Source: Hymenobacter lapidiphilus
Lineage (GTDB): Bacteria; Bacteroidota; Bacteroidia; Cytophagales; Hymenobacteraceae
Length of the DNA stretch: 52,332 nucleotides
Reading direction: 5' to 3'
Assembly: GCF_003417065.2 (NCBI RefSeq)
Contig: NZ_QVLT01000031.1
Coordinates: forward strand, 1-52,332
Shown here one piece after another: positions 27,719 through 36,047 of this stretch. Made by a program: the position numbers and the translations under genes. The first letter of the stretch is position 1; every line of letters begins with the position of its first letter. The notes under the pieces were generated by a model. It saw only the letters and a list, made by a program, of their open reading frames with translations. It was not told the DNA's origin and did not search any database.

Positions 27719-28354
27719 TTAGCGCAGCCGATAACCCAGCCGCAAGTGGGCACTAAGCAGTTCGCCAGGTAGCAACTGGTAAGTGCGGCTTTCGACGCCG
27801 GCTTGCACATAGAGACGGTCGATGGTAGCATCCAGCCCCAAGCCCCAATACAAGGTCGGTTTGAACAGGCGGACGGTTTCGTACTGTGGAGCAGTCAGGA
27901 CAGTTACCGTACCGTCGCGGTTGAGGTACTGACCTGGATATCTCTCTATGGTTGTAACACTACCGGCTGTCAGGCCGGGGCCCACGGCGAAGCACAGGGC
28001 CGGCCGCTCGGGGTGGCGAGAGGTACGCACGGCCAAAGCAATGTCGAGCAGACCCACCGCATACTTTTCACCGGGTTTTTTGTCAGGTTCCAGCGCCTGG
28101 CTATCGGCCCGGAAAAAACCCGCCTGAGGCTGCAGGCTCAGCACCGAATGGGGCGATAAGGGCCGGTTGAAACCCACTGCGGCGAGTGTGCCAGGCCAGC
28201 CATGATTGGTGTAGAAGCCCCGCCCCAGCGTGGCAAACACCGTTGTGACTGGGGGGGCTGCTGCTGCTGGCTCGCTCGTTTGAGCTAATGCCGCAACCGG
28301 CACCAGCAGGCTGAGCGAGAGTAACAGCAACGAATGGGTAATAGGTTGTTTCAT
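27719..28354 (-). CDS. Secreted hypothetical protein, probably a small outer-membrane beta-barrel
   Basis: The 211-residue protein begins with a signal peptide (KQPITHSLLLLSLSLLVPVAALAQ). The rest alternates short hydrophobic strands with turns (VFATLGRGFYTN, LYWGLGLDATIDRLYVQAGVESRTY) and ends in LRLGYRLR, as in outer-membrane barrels of Bacteroidota. No binding or catalytic motif is seen. It is a monocistronic-looking gene convergent with katG. Confidence 0.7.
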   Translation of the reverse strand: MKQPITHSLLLLSLSLLVPVAALAQTSEPAAAAPPVTTVFATLGRGFYTNHGWPGTLAAVGFNRPLSPHSVLSLQPQAGFFRADSQALEPDKKPGEKYAVGLLDIALAVRTSRHPERPALCFAVGPGLTAGSVTTIERYPGQYLNRDGTVTVLTAPQYETVRLFKPTLYWGLGLDATIDRLYVQAGVESRTYQLLPGELLSAHLRLGYRLR

Positions 28355-28427
28355 AGCCAGTGGCAGGAGTTACAGTTGGAAAGCTACCGTAATTCCTGGC
28401 ACTGTGCAACTATCTGGCTAGCTACCA

Positions 28428-29930
28428 CTAGGCTCCCGATTCGGGCAGTGCCGCCGGCTGGGGCCAGGGCACGTGCTCGCCGTAATGCGCAATGTTCTCA
28501 ATCATGCCCTTGAAAATGATCGAGTGGAAGGGCACCATGGCGTACCAGTAGAGCCGGCCGGCCAGGCCGTGGGGGCGGAAGGCGGCTAGCTGTTCGAGCA
28601 TGTGCGCGCCTTCGTTGTCGGGGTCGGGCAGGATGCGAAACTGCAGCCAGGCTTCGCCGGGGAGCTTCATTTCGGCGTAGAGCAGCAGGCGGCCGTTGGT
28701 GCGGTCGGCCACCAGTACGCGCCAGAAGTCGAGCGGGTCGCCGGCGCGCAGGTCGGTGGGGGAGCGGCGGCCCCGGCGCAGGCCCACGCCGCCGGCCAGC
28801 TTGTCGAGCAGGCCCCGGGTACGCCAGAGCCAATCCACCTTGTACCAGCCCCGCTCGCCGCCGATGCTCCACACGTTCTGGACCACCTGCTGGGGCGGGC
28901 GCGTGAAGCGCACCGTCTGCCGGTCGCGGAACAAGCCGAACTGGGGCATCTGGATGTGGTCCATGAACTGCTTCTCCATCACGCCGCTGCTCAGCGCGTC
29001 GCTCCAGCTGCTCACTACCTCGTTCTGCTCGATGCGCTGAAAGGCCAGCCGCACGGCCGTATCGTAGCTCATGCACTCGTGGGGCACTACCTCGTCGATG
29101 CTGCGGGCCGGGTCGGCCACGGTGTCGTTGCGCAGGCTTTCCACGAGGCTCTGGGCCAGCGAAAACGTGGTGCTCGTTACCAGATACAGCCACCACGACG
29201 AAAGCCGGGGCGTGAGCACGGGCACCGTGACGATGTAGCGTTTCAGGCCCCGCGCCTGGGCCAGCCCGAGTAGCATCTGGCGGTACGTAAGCACGTCGGG
29301 CCCGCCAATATCGAACGAGCGGCCGAAGCAGGCGGGGTTGTCGAGCACCTGCATCAGGTAGAACATCACGTCGCGGATGCCGATGGGCTGGCAGCGCGAG
29401 TTGAGCCAGCGCGGCGTCACCATCACGGGCAGCTTCTCCACCAGGTCGCGGATTATCTCGAAGGAAGCCGAGCCCGAGCCGATGATAATACTGGCCCGCA
29501 TCACCGTCAGTTGCACCTTTTCGACTTTGCTGAGCACCTTTTCCACCGCTTTGCGCGAGCGGAGGTGCACGCTCAGGGCCCGGTCGTTGGCGATGCCCGA
29601 CAGGTAGATGACCTGTCGGCAGCTGGTGCGGTGGAGGTAACGCCCGAAGCGCCGGGCCGACTGCTGTTCGAGCCGGAAAAAGTCCTTGTCGTGCCCGCTC
29701 ATCGAGTGCACCAGGTAGTAGGCCACGTCGATGTCGAGCGGCATATTGGCCAGCGAATCGGGCCGCAGCAGGTCGCCCTCGGCCACCGTGATGCTGGCGC
29801 GCAGACGCTCCGGAAACTCGAAGCGGCGGGCGTCGCGCACCAGGCAGGTAACGTGGTGGCCCGCTTCCACGAGCAGCGGCAACAGGCGCTGGCCGATGTA
29901 GCCGGTGGCCCCGGTGAGTAGGATGTGCAT
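28428..29930 (-). CDS. SDR/NmrA-like protein with C-terminal DUF2867
   Basis: The 500-residue protein has an N-terminal Rossmann fold that binds NAD(P): TGATGYIG at residues 6-13 and DLLRPDSLANM after the fourth strand, with YYLVHSM in place of the usual catalytic tyrosine region. The C-terminal third (about 330-490) matches the DUF2867 layout (WSIGGERGWYKVDWLWRTRG, DPLDFWRVL, EMKLPGEAWLQF). This fused form is widespread and of unknown biochemical role. The start at MHILLTGATG is set by the Rossmann strand; the upstream frame is repeat-like text. Confidence 0.85.
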   Translation of the reverse strand: MHILLTGATGYIGQRLLPLLVEAGHHVTCLVRDARRFEFPERLRASITVAEGDLLRPDSLANMPLDIDVAYYLVHSMSGHDKDFFRLEQQSARRFGRYLHRTSCRQVIYLSGIANDRALSVHLRSRKAVEKVLSKVEKVQLTVMRASIIIGSGSASFEIIRDLVEKLPVMVTPRWLNSRCQPIGIRDVMFYLMQVLDNPACFGRSFDIGGPDVLTYRQMLLGLAQARGLKRYIVTVPVLTPRLSSWWLYLVTSTTFSLAQSLVESLRNDTVADPARSIDEVVPHECMSYDTAVRLAFQRIEQNEVVSSWSDALSSGVMEKQFMDHIQMPQFGLFRDRQTVRFTRPPQQVVQNVWSIGGERGWYKVDWLWRTRGLLDKLAGGVGLRRGRRSPTDLRAGDPLDFWRVLVADRTNGRLLLYAEMKLPGEAWLQFRILPDPDNEGAHMLEQLAAFRPHGLAGRLYWYAMVPFHSIIFKGMIENIAHYGEHVPWPQPAALPESGA

Positions 29931-29940
29931 GGGTTTGGAG

Positions 29941-29975
29941 CTGTTAGCCTTTAGCTGATAGCTGTTAGCTTTCGG
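29941..29975. repeat. Short AGCTGATAGCTGTTAGC-type repeat
   Basis: A run of TTAGC/AGCTG units (AGCTGTTAGCCTTTAGCTGA). Related text occurs before hslV (6469-6485) and, more loosely, at 745-780. It looks like an interspersed low-complexity repeat. Confidence 0.4.
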
Positions 29976-30066
29976 GCTGACAGCCGCACCATCTGCCGGC
30001 TGGCAGACGCTTCCTTCCATTCAACTCCCAACCAAGGCTACAGGTTATCTTCGAAGAAGCCAGAAC

Positions 30067-30666
30067 TCAATGCTTCGGGCGGCGTTTGCGCCTGCTGGCA
30101 ACCCGGTCGCGCTCGGCTTTGCGTTCGGCGCGCAGCAGCAGGCGCTCTTCGTAGCGGCTCAGCAGCTGACGGCGCACAAAGTGGGCGAGGTCGGCCAACG
30201 AAACCAGGCGGGTGGTGCGCAGGAAGCTGAGAATGTCGCGGCGGCGTAAGGTGCTGACGCCCGGCAGGCCCTGAGCCAGCAGAAACTGCTTGATTTCGGA
30301 CACCCGCAGCAGCCCGGCCACGGCAGGCCGCTCAACGGTGGCGTTGTACTCTGCCCGCCGGTACACCTGCAAACCGACCGGCGAAGCGACCAGTACGCCT
30401 ACCCATTCGGGCAGCAGCGGCAGCAGCTTGGTCAGGTGCTTTTCGGTAACGACAAACGTGACGAAATCGTAGGCCCGGCCGTAGCAGGGCAGCTGCCGGG
30501 GCACGCGCTGCAGCGTATCGGCGTCGCCCTTCAGCTCGTAGCCGTGCATAAATTGCTCGGTGATGTGCACGACGTCGGCGCGGGTGGTGCCGGTGGGCAG
30601 CTCGTCAATAAAAACGCCGCCCAGCAGCAGCGGGTACAGTAAGGGGCGGATATCCGCGTCGTTCAT
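30067..30666 (-). CDS. sce7726-like protein with possible PD-(D/E)XK fold
   Basis: The 199-residue protein resembles the sce7726 family: DVVHITEQFMHGYELKGDADTL has the D...E-x-K arrangement of the restriction-endonuclease-like fold, followed by RVPRQLPCYGRAYDFVTFVV. The C-terminal 40 residues are very rich in Arg and Lys (LLRAERKAERDRVASRRKRR), which would suit nucleic-acid binding. Members sit in phages and islands and their function is not settled. It may be a nuclease or DNA-binding protein. Confidence 0.6.
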   Translation of the reverse strand: MNDADIRPLLYPLLLGGVFIDELPTGTTRADVVHITEQFMHGYELKGDADTLQRVPRQLPCYGRAYDFVTFVVTEKHLTKLLPLLPEWVGVLVASPVGLQVYRRAEYNATVERPAVAGLLRVSEIKQFLLAQGLPGVSTLRRRDILSFLRTTRLVSLADLAHFVRRQLLSRYEERLLLRAERKAERDRVASRRKRRPKH

Positions 30667-30675
30667 TCTACTAGC

Positions 30676-30746
30676 CGCAAGGAATAAGCCGCAAGCTACA
30701 AGCTGACGTTCAACATCAGCTTGTAGCTTGCGGCTTATTCCTTGCG
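30676..30746. repeat. Perfect 31-bp inverted repeat (family D)
   Basis: CGCAAGGAATAAGCC...CAAGCTGA and its complement are separated by only 9 nt. It lies between two minus-strand genes. Text of the same kind (CTTGCGGCCTGAAGCTTGTAGC) occurs near 750-775. Confidence 0.85.
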
Positions 30747-30754
30747 ACTCAAAA

Positions 30755-30985
30755 CTAAATCACGCGTACCCGGTCGCGGTGGGTATCGTCGCACAGAATT
30801 TCGAGGCCTTTGTAGGCCAAGGGGCGGCCGGTGTTGTGGGTCAGGCCGTCGTTTTCGTAGAGGTGGGCCACGTCGAGCACCAGCTGGGTATATTTTCGCT
30901 CGCCCAGCTCAATAGCGACGGGGCGGCCGTGGCTGGAATCGAAGGTGGCCAGGGCCTGGTCAATTTCTTCCAGAATCTTACTCAT
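30755..30985 (-). CDS. Small hypothetical protein
   Basis: A 76-residue acidic protein (MSKILEEIDQALATFDSS...) without membrane segment or signal peptide. The segment GLTHNTGRPLAYKGLEILCDD gives it a distinct look, but I do not recognise the family. Codon use fits the host. It lies between the family D palindrome and the DJ-1 gene terminator. Confidence 0.6.
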   Translation of the reverse strand: MSKILEEIDQALATFDSSHGRPVAIELGERKYTQLVLDVAHLYENDGLTHNTGRPLAYKGLEILCDDTHRDRVRVI

Positions 30986-31064
30986 AGCTCAGAAGGACGG
31001 GTACGCGGAGGAAATATAGAAAGATGCGCGCAGTTATGCCGCGGCAGTAGCACGAAGCCGCCAC

Positions 31065-31105
31065 CAAAAACGGCCCCAGCTACTCCGGTAGGAGTACTGG
31101 GGCGT
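31065..31105 (-). terminator. Terminator of the ohr-DJ-1 gene run
   Basis: On the minus strand GCCCCAGTACTCC pairs with GGAGTAGCTGGGGC around a TACC loop and is followed by CGTTTTT. It ends the six-gene run that starts at ohrR. Confidence 0.8.
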
Positions 31106-31128
31106 TAAACGGTTGCAAGCAAAGCCGC

Positions 31129-31809
31129 TTACTTGCGTAGTATCTTCAGCAGGGCTTCGGCGGCCGGCTCCGAGGAGGCGGGGTTCTGGCCCGTGATGAG
31201 GTTACCGGCCTGGGTTACGTACGGCGCCCAGTCGGCACCTTTCGAATAGTTGCCGCCGTTTTCCTTCAGCATATCTTCCACGAGGAAAGGCACCACGTTG
31301 GTCAGCTGAACGGCTTCCTCTTCGGAGTTCGTGAAGCCGGCCACCGATTTGCCTTTTACCAGCGGCTCGCCATTGGCGGCTTTGGTATGGCGCAGCACGC
31401 CGGGCGCGTGGCACACGGCCGCTACGGGCTTGCCGGCGGCGTACATGGTCTCAATCAGCTCGATGGACTTCTTGTCCTCGGCCAAATCCCAGAGCGGGCC
31501 GTGGCCGCCGGGGTAGAATACGGCGTCGTAATCAGTGCCCGAAACTGAGTCGAGCTTCACGGTCGAAGCCAGCACTTTCTGGGCTTCGTCGTCGGCTTTG
31601 AAGCGCTTGGTGGCGTCGGTCTGGGCGTCGGCGGCGTCGCTTTTGGGGTCGAGGGGCGGCTGGCCGCCTTTGGGCGAGGCCACAGTCAGCGTCGCGCCGG
31701 CATCTTTGAACACGTAGTAAGGGGCAGCGAATTCTTCGAGCCAGAAACCGGTTTTTTCGCCGGTATTGCCAAGTTGGTCGTGCGAAGTGAGCACCATTAG
31801 AATTTTCAT
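31129..31809 (-). CDS. DJ-1/PfpI family protein (Hsp31-like)
   Basis: The 226-residue protein has the reactive cysteine C133 in AVCHAPGVL with H134 next to it and an acidic residue in TGFWLEEF (E25/E26), the Hsp31/glyoxalase III-type arrangement. YPGGHGPLWDLAED is also typical. Such proteins deal with methylglyoxal or act as chaperones or deglycases. It is the last gene of the ohrR-ohr run, 46 bp after the monooxygenase gene, which supports a role in aldehyde stress. Confidence 0.88.
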   Translation of the reverse strand: MKILMVLTSHDQLGNTGEKTGFWLEEFAAPYYVFKDAGATLTVASPKGGQPPLDPKSDAADAQTDATKRFKADDEAQKVLASTVKLDSVSGTDYDAVFYPGGHGPLWDLAEDKKSIELIETMYAAGKPVAAVCHAPGVLRHTKAANGEPLVKGKSVAGFTNSEEEAVQLTNVVPFLVEDMLKENGGNYSKGADWAPYVTQAGNLITGQNPASSEPAAEALLKILRK

Positions 31810-31855
31810 GGGAATCGTATTTTAGGGTAAGGAAAAAAGAACGGTAAGCGAAATG

Positions 31856-32173
31856 CTACAGCGTAGCGGCTAGGCCGTAGCGCGAAACCTTCCGCTCGGT
31901 TAGCACAGGCACAATCTGGGCCACTACTAGCTGCTGGAAGTGGTCGGAGTCGATGTGGGCCTGCAGGGCTGCGGCGTTGGCGTACTGCTCATACATGAAC
32001 AGGTGGGTGGCATCGGCGGGGTCGACGTGCACGGTATACACGAGGTTGCCCGGCTCCAGGCGGCGCACGGCGGCGGCGGCCTGCTGCATCAGGCGTAGCA
32101 CCTCGGCCTCGTGGCCGGGCTGTACGCGCCACTCAGCGGCCACGCAAATGATGGTTGAGGAGGAAGTAGCCAT
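31856..32173 (-). CDS. ABM-domain protein (putative quinol monooxygenase, YgiN-like)
   Basis: The 105-residue protein has the antibiotic biosynthesis monooxygenase fold: IICVAAEWRVQPGHEAEVL at the N-terminus, an EPGNLVYTVHVDPADATHLFMYEQYAN centre and a LQAHIDSDHFQQL helix. Relatives such as YgiN oxidise quinols, often in stress operons. It lies 23 bp after the aldehyde reductase gene and is likely co-transcribed. Confidence 0.85.
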   Translation of the reverse strand: MATSSSTIICVAAEWRVQPGHEAEVLRLMQQAAAAVRRLEPGNLVYTVHVDPADATHLFMYEQYANAAALQAHIDSDHFQQLVVAQIVPVLTERKVSRYGLAATL

Positions 32174-32196
32174 GATAAATAGGAGGGGATTGAGGC

Positions 32197-33354
32197 CTAA
32201 AGGGCCATCGTGAGAATCTTTTCGACGTCGGAAATCTGCAGGTCCTGCCGCTCGCCCAGGTCTTTCACGCCGCGCTCCGTGAAGCGCTGCACAATCTGCC
32301 GGATGGTGTCGGGGCCCACGTCGTAGTCGGCGAGGTGGGTTTTGATGTCCAGGCGCTCGAAGAAGTCCACGGTGGCCTGCACGGTGGCTTCGGCGCGCTC
32401 CTCGTCGGTACCGGCCGTGATATTCCAGACGCGCTGGCCGTACTGCACCAGCTTATCGAGCTTGCCAGCCTGGCGGTAGCGCAGCATGGAGGGCAGCACG
32501 ATGGCCAGGGTGCGGGCGTGGTCGATGCCGTGGAGGGCGGTTAGCTCGTGGGCCACGTAGTGCGTGCTCCAGTCGGTGACCACGCCGGCCGCCAGCGTAC
32601 CGTTGAGGGCGTTGGTGGCGCTCCACATGAAGTTGGCCATGGCATCGTAATCGGTAGGGTTTTCGAGCACCTTGGGGCCTTCCTCAATCAGGGTCAGCAG
32701 CACGGCCTCGGCCAGCCGGTCCTGGAGCGGGGTGTTGATGGGGTAGGTCAGGTACTGCTCCAGCACGTGGGTGAAGGCGTCGGCAATACCGTTGGCAATC
32801 TGGCGCGGGGGCAGTGTGAAGCACGTTTCGGGGTCGAGCACCGAGAATTTGGGGAACGTGAGCGGCGAGCTGAACGCCAGCTTCTCCTGGGTCGAAACGC
32901 GGGTAATGACCGCACCCGAGTTCATTTCGGAACCCGTAGCGGGCAGCGTGAGCACGGCCCCGAACGGCACGGCGCTGGCCACCCTGGCTTTCTTGGTCAG
33001 AATGTCCCAGGGCTCGTTCCCTTCAAACGGAATAGCGGCGGCAATAAACTTGGTGCCGTCGAGCACCGAGCCACCGCCCACGGCCAGCAGAAAATCAACC
33101 TGCTCGGCCCGGCCCAACTCCACGGCCCGCAGTAGCGTTTCGTAATGCGGGTTGGCCTCGATACCACCGAATTCGACGGTATCAAAATCGGCCAGCGCGG
33201 CCTTCACCTGGTCGTACACGCCGTTCTGCCGGATGCTGCCGCCGCCGTAGGTAATGAGCACTTTCGCGCCGGCCGGAATCTGGGTCGTGAGGGCCGCAAT
33301 CTGACCTTTGCCGAACAAAATGCGGACGGGATTATAAAACTGGAAATTCTTCAT
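32197..33354 (-). CDS. Iron-containing alcohol dehydrogenase (YqhD/BdhA-like)
   Basis: The 385-residue protein is a group III alcohol dehydrogenase. The N-terminal NADP domain carries ITYGGGSIRQNGVYD and AVGGGSVLDGTKF. Metal ligands are expected in GIADAFTHVLEQY and HGIDHARTLAIVLP (the Asp and three His). GGGS after the first strand is typical of YqhD, an NADPH-dependent aldehyde reductase that clears lipid-peroxidation aldehydes. That fits the neighbouring ohr and DJ-1 genes. Confidence 0.9.
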   Translation of the reverse strand: MKNFQFYNPVRILFGKGQIAALTTQIPAGAKVLITYGGGSIRQNGVYDQVKAALADFDTVEFGGIEANPHYETLLRAVELGRAEQVDFLLAVGGGSVLDGTKFIAAAIPFEGNEPWDILTKKARVASAVPFGAVLTLPATGSEMNSGAVITRVSTQEKLAFSSPLTFPKFSVLDPETCFTLPPRQIANGIADAFTHVLEQYLTYPINTPLQDRLAEAVLLTLIEEGPKVLENPTDYDAMANFMWSATNALNGTLAAGVVTDWSTHYVAHELTALHGIDHARTLAIVLPSMLRYRQAGKLDKLVQYGQRVWNITAGTDEERAEATVQATVDFFERLDIKTHLADYDVGPDTIRQIVQRFTERGVKDLGERQDLQISDVEKILTMAL

Positions 33355-33454
33355 GGGTTGGGGAAAATGATGCGCCGTTGCGCGGGCCGGCGGCGTATGC
33401 CCGTGGCAGCTCCGCAGAGCCGCGAAAAGTTGGAAAGCAGTAAGCGAGGGGCCG

Positions 33455-34450
33455 TTAGGCCACCTTCACCACGGCTTTGCCGGTGTTGTCGCCCTGAAAA
33501 AGGCCCAGGAACGCGGCCGGAATCTGGTCGAAGCCGTCGGTTACGGTTTCTTCGAACTGCAGCTTGCCCTGGCCGTACCACTCGCCGAGCTGCTTTACGC
33601 CCTCGGGCCAGCGGCTCAGGTAGTCGCTCACGATGAAGCCCTGGAGCTTGGTGCTGGTTTTGAGTAGCTTGCTTTCGGGGCGCGGACCCATGGGTACTTC
33701 GGTGGCGTTGTACATCGAAATCTGGCCGCAGATGGCAATGCGGGCGTGCTTGTTGAGCAGGTCATACACCGCGTCGGTGATGGGGCCGCCCACGTTGTCA
33801 AAGTAGCAATCCACACCGTTGGGCGCGGCGGCGGCCAAGGCCGCGGGCACGTCGGCGGTTTTGTAGTTGATGGCCTCATCGAAGCCGAGCTCCTTCAGAT
33901 ACGCCACTTTCTCATCGGTGCCGGCCGTGCCAATCACGCGCGCCCCCTTGATTTTGGCCAGCTGGCCCACCACCATGCCTACTGCGCCGGCGGCACCCGA
34001 AACCACCACGGTTTCGCCTTCCTTGGGTTCACAGATGTCGAGCAGCCCGAAGTAGGCGGTGAGGCCCGTCATGCCCAGCAGGCCCAGGTAGTAGCTGATG
34101 GGGGCCTGGTCGGCGGGTACTTGTTGCAGGCTTTTGGCCGGGGCCACGCTGTGCTCCTGCCAGGGCAGGCTGCCCACCACAATGCTGCCCACCAGCAGCT
34201 GGTCGGCCTGGCTTTCCACCACCTCGGCCACCACGCCGCCCACAATCGGCTCGCCCACCTCAAACGGCGCCACGTACGATTTGGCGCTGCTCATCCGGCC
34301 CCGCATGTAGGGGTCGACGCTCACGTAACGGGTTTTGAGCAGCACCTCGCCACTTTTGAGGGCGGGTAGCTCGCGGGTTTCAAACGTGAACTGGGCTTCG
34401 GTGGGCTCGCCTTGGGGGCGGCTGGCGAGTAAGATGGTGTTGGTTTTCAT
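33455..34450 (-). CDS. Zinc-independent MDR oxidoreductase (CurA / alkenal reductase-like)
   Basis: The 331-residue NADPH-dependent medium-chain reductase reads VSVDPYMRGRM near the N-terminus and VVSGAAGAVGMVVGQLAKIKGARVIGTAG in the Rossmann part, the pattern of CurA, leukotriene B4 12-hydroxydehydrogenase and alkenal double-bond reductases. Zinc-binding cysteines are absent, as expected. It would reduce alpha,beta-unsaturated carbonyls. The start is at MKTNTILL (34450); the longer frame is hydrophobic text of no domain. It belongs to the ohr gene run. Confidence 0.88.
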   Translation of the reverse strand: MKTNTILLASRPQGEPTEAQFTFETRELPALKSGEVLLKTRYVSVDPYMRGRMSSAKSYVAPFEVGEPIVGGVVAEVVESQADQLLVGSIVVGSLPWQEHSVAPAKSLQQVPADQAPISYYLGLLGMTGLTAYFGLLDICEPKEGETVVVSGAAGAVGMVVGQLAKIKGARVIGTAGTDEKVAYLKELGFDEAINYKTADVPAALAAAAPNGVDCYFDNVGGPITDAVYDLLNKHARIAICGQISMYNATEVPMGPRPESKLLKTSTKLQGFIVSDYLSRWPEGVKQLGEWYGQGKLQFEETVTDGFDQIPAAFLGLFQGDNTGKAVVKVA

Positions 34451-34569
34451 AAGTGATGAGAAGGAACAGAAAGGGGGAAGAAGTAGCGAGGTGATAAAAG
34501 CAAAAGGCTGAACCGGCCCTGGGCACGAAGCCCGACAGACGCGGTTCAACCCTGCTGAAAAAGCGAATG

Positions 34570-35010
34570 TTAGGCCGCCTGCGTGGTCGTGGTCAGGTTG
34601 ACTTCGATGTTGCCGCGGGTGGCGCGGGAGTAGGGGCAGATGCCGTGGGCGGCTTCTACGAGCTGTTCGGCCTGGGCCTGGGAGAAGCCGGGCAGGTTCA
34701 CGTGCAGGTCGGCCGAAATGCCGTAACCGCCGTCTTCGGCCTGGCCAAAGCCAATGAGGGCTTCCACGGTCACATCCTGAAGCTTCACGTCGGCCTGGCG
34801 GGCAGCTACGCCCAACGCACCCTCGAAGCAGGCCGCGTAGCCCGCTGCGAACAGCTGCTCAGGGTTGGTGGCGCCGGCTTTGCCGGGGCCGCCCATTTCT
34901 TTGGGCGTGCTAAGCGTGAGGGTCAGGGCGTCGTTGCTGGTGCTAATGGCACCGTCGCGGCCGCCTTTGGCTTTAGCCTGGGCCGTAAATACTTTGTTGG
35001 TGAGTTTCAT
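34570..35010 (-). CDS. ohr: Organic hydroperoxide resistance protein Ohr
   Basis: The 146-residue thiol peroxidase has the two catalytic cysteines C61 (YAACFEGAL) and C125 (HGICPYSRATRGN) and R18 in GGRDG, matching Ohr rather than OsmC. It reduces organic and fatty-acid hydroperoxides with lipoylated proteins as electron donor. It lies 30 bp after the OhrR-type regulator. I start at MKLTNKVF; MFCMKLT three residues earlier is possible. Confidence 0.92.
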   Translation of the reverse strand: MKLTNKVFTAQAKAKGGRDGAISTSNDALTLTLSTPKEMGGPGKAGATNPEQLFAAGYAACFEGALGVAARQADVKLQDVTVEALIGFGQAEDGGYGISADLHVNLPGFSQAQAEQLVEAAHGICPYSRATRGNIEVNLTTTTQAA

Positions 35011-35040
35011 ACAGAACAATGAAAAGAAGAAGAAAAAGGG

Positions 35041-35502
35041 CTATTGCAGCCGGGTAAGCAGGTTATTGAGCTGACTGCGCAGGGCCAGAAATTCTTCCGC
35101 CGGCATCCCCAGGCGGGTCAGCATCTGCTCCGGAATCCGGCAGGCCGGCTCGTGCAGGGCCTTACCCGTGGGCAGCAGTTCGATGATAACGGAACGCTCG
35201 TCGTGGGAGGCGCGGCGACGACTAAGCCACTGCCGCTGCTCCATACGCTTGAGCAGCGGGGTAAGGGTGCCCGAATCGAGCATCAGGTGTTCGCCTATTT
35301 CTTTTACTGTTAGCTCTTTGTGTTCCCAGAGCAGCAGCAGCACCAGATACTGCGGGTAGGTGAGGCCCAACTCCTGCAGCAACGGCTGGTAGGCCTTCGT
35401 CAGCATGCGGGAGGCAGCGTATAGCGGAAAGCACAGCTGATTTTCGAGCAACAGCATCGGAGTGGTTGTATTGGGCAAAAGTGGAGCTGCTGAGTCAGTC
35501 AT
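35041..35502 (-). CDS. ohrR: MarR-family redox regulator OhrR
   Basis: The 153-residue winged-helix protein has the redox-sensing cysteine C24 in LENQLCFPLYAASR, characteristic of OhrR, and the DNA-binding section VKEIGEHLMLDSGTLTPLLKRMEQ. In OhrR, oxidation of this cysteine by organic peroxides releases DNA. It heads the gene run with ohr, so it is probably an autoregulated repressor of the downstream detoxification genes. Confidence 0.9.
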   Translation of the reverse strand: MTDSAAPLLPNTTTPMLLLENQLCFPLYAASRMLTKAYQPLLQELGLTYPQYLVLLLLWEHKELTVKEIGEHLMLDSGTLTPLLKRMEQRQWLSRRRASHDERSVIIELLPTGKALHEPACRIPEQMLTRLGMPAEEFLALRSQLNNLLTRLQ

Positions 35503-35557
35503 GATCAGGTAAACGGGAAATTGGTTGTGTATGTTTTAATAGTGTACAATCTATCTG

Positions 35558-35600
35558 TAAAAAGAGTTGGCCAGAAACCACTCCCGGTTTCTGGCCAACT
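35558..35600 (-). terminator. Terminator after the rhodanese gene
   Basis: On the minus strand AGTTGGCCAGAAACC pairs with GGTTTCTGGCCAACT around a short loop and is followed by CTTTTTAC. It separates the rhodanese gene from ohrR. Confidence 0.85.
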
Positions 35601-35636
35601 GAACAATACAGCAGGTAATCGGAGTTTCTGGTAGCC

Positions 35637-35936
35637 TCAGGCCTTTTCGTAGGCCTGAAAACCTCCAATCAGGTTGCGCACATGGGTAAACCCCTGTTGT
35701 TGCAGAAAGGCCTTGGCCGCCGCCGAACGGCTGCCACCCTTGCAATGCACCACTACTTCCTGGTCATGCAGATCTTCCAGTTCCTGTAGTCTGCCGGGTA
35801 AGTCGCCCAGCGGGATATTGCGGCTGCCAGGAATGTGGCTTTCCTCGTTCTCCCAGGTTTCACGCACATCGATGACAACGGGGGGGGTATTCTGGGTCAG
35901 GCGTTCTTTCAGTTCAACGGCTGTAATATCGGTCAT
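35637..35936 (-). CDS. Single-domain rhodanese-like protein
   Basis: The 99-residue protein is one rhodanese domain with the active-site loop CKGGSRS and C65 as the persulfide carrier (VVVHCKGGSRSAAA), plus VVIDVRETWENEESHIPGSRNIPL near the start. It is cytoplasmic and moves sulfur or acts in redox signalling. Its own terminator lies just downstream. No sulfur-related partner is adjacent. Confidence 0.9.
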   Translation of the reverse strand: MTDITAVELKERLTQNTPPVVIDVRETWENEESHIPGSRNIPLGDLPGRLQELEDLHDQEVVVHCKGGSRSAAAKAFLQQQGFTHVRNLIGGFQAYEKA

Positions 35937-36047
35937 AGCAGAGTAGGCAGATCAGTGAAAAGCCCCGGTTGGAAAGGAGGGCGGTGAGAGTTCAGGCGCA
36001 ACAATAACAAAAAAGCCAGAGAATGAGCACTTACTTCGTTTTAAAAC

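Noticed and set aside
35521..35560. Possible OhrR operator in the AT-rich stretch before ohrR
   Set aside because: TTGT and ACAA ends are present, but the arms are only four bases and do not match the known OhrR box well enough to list it.
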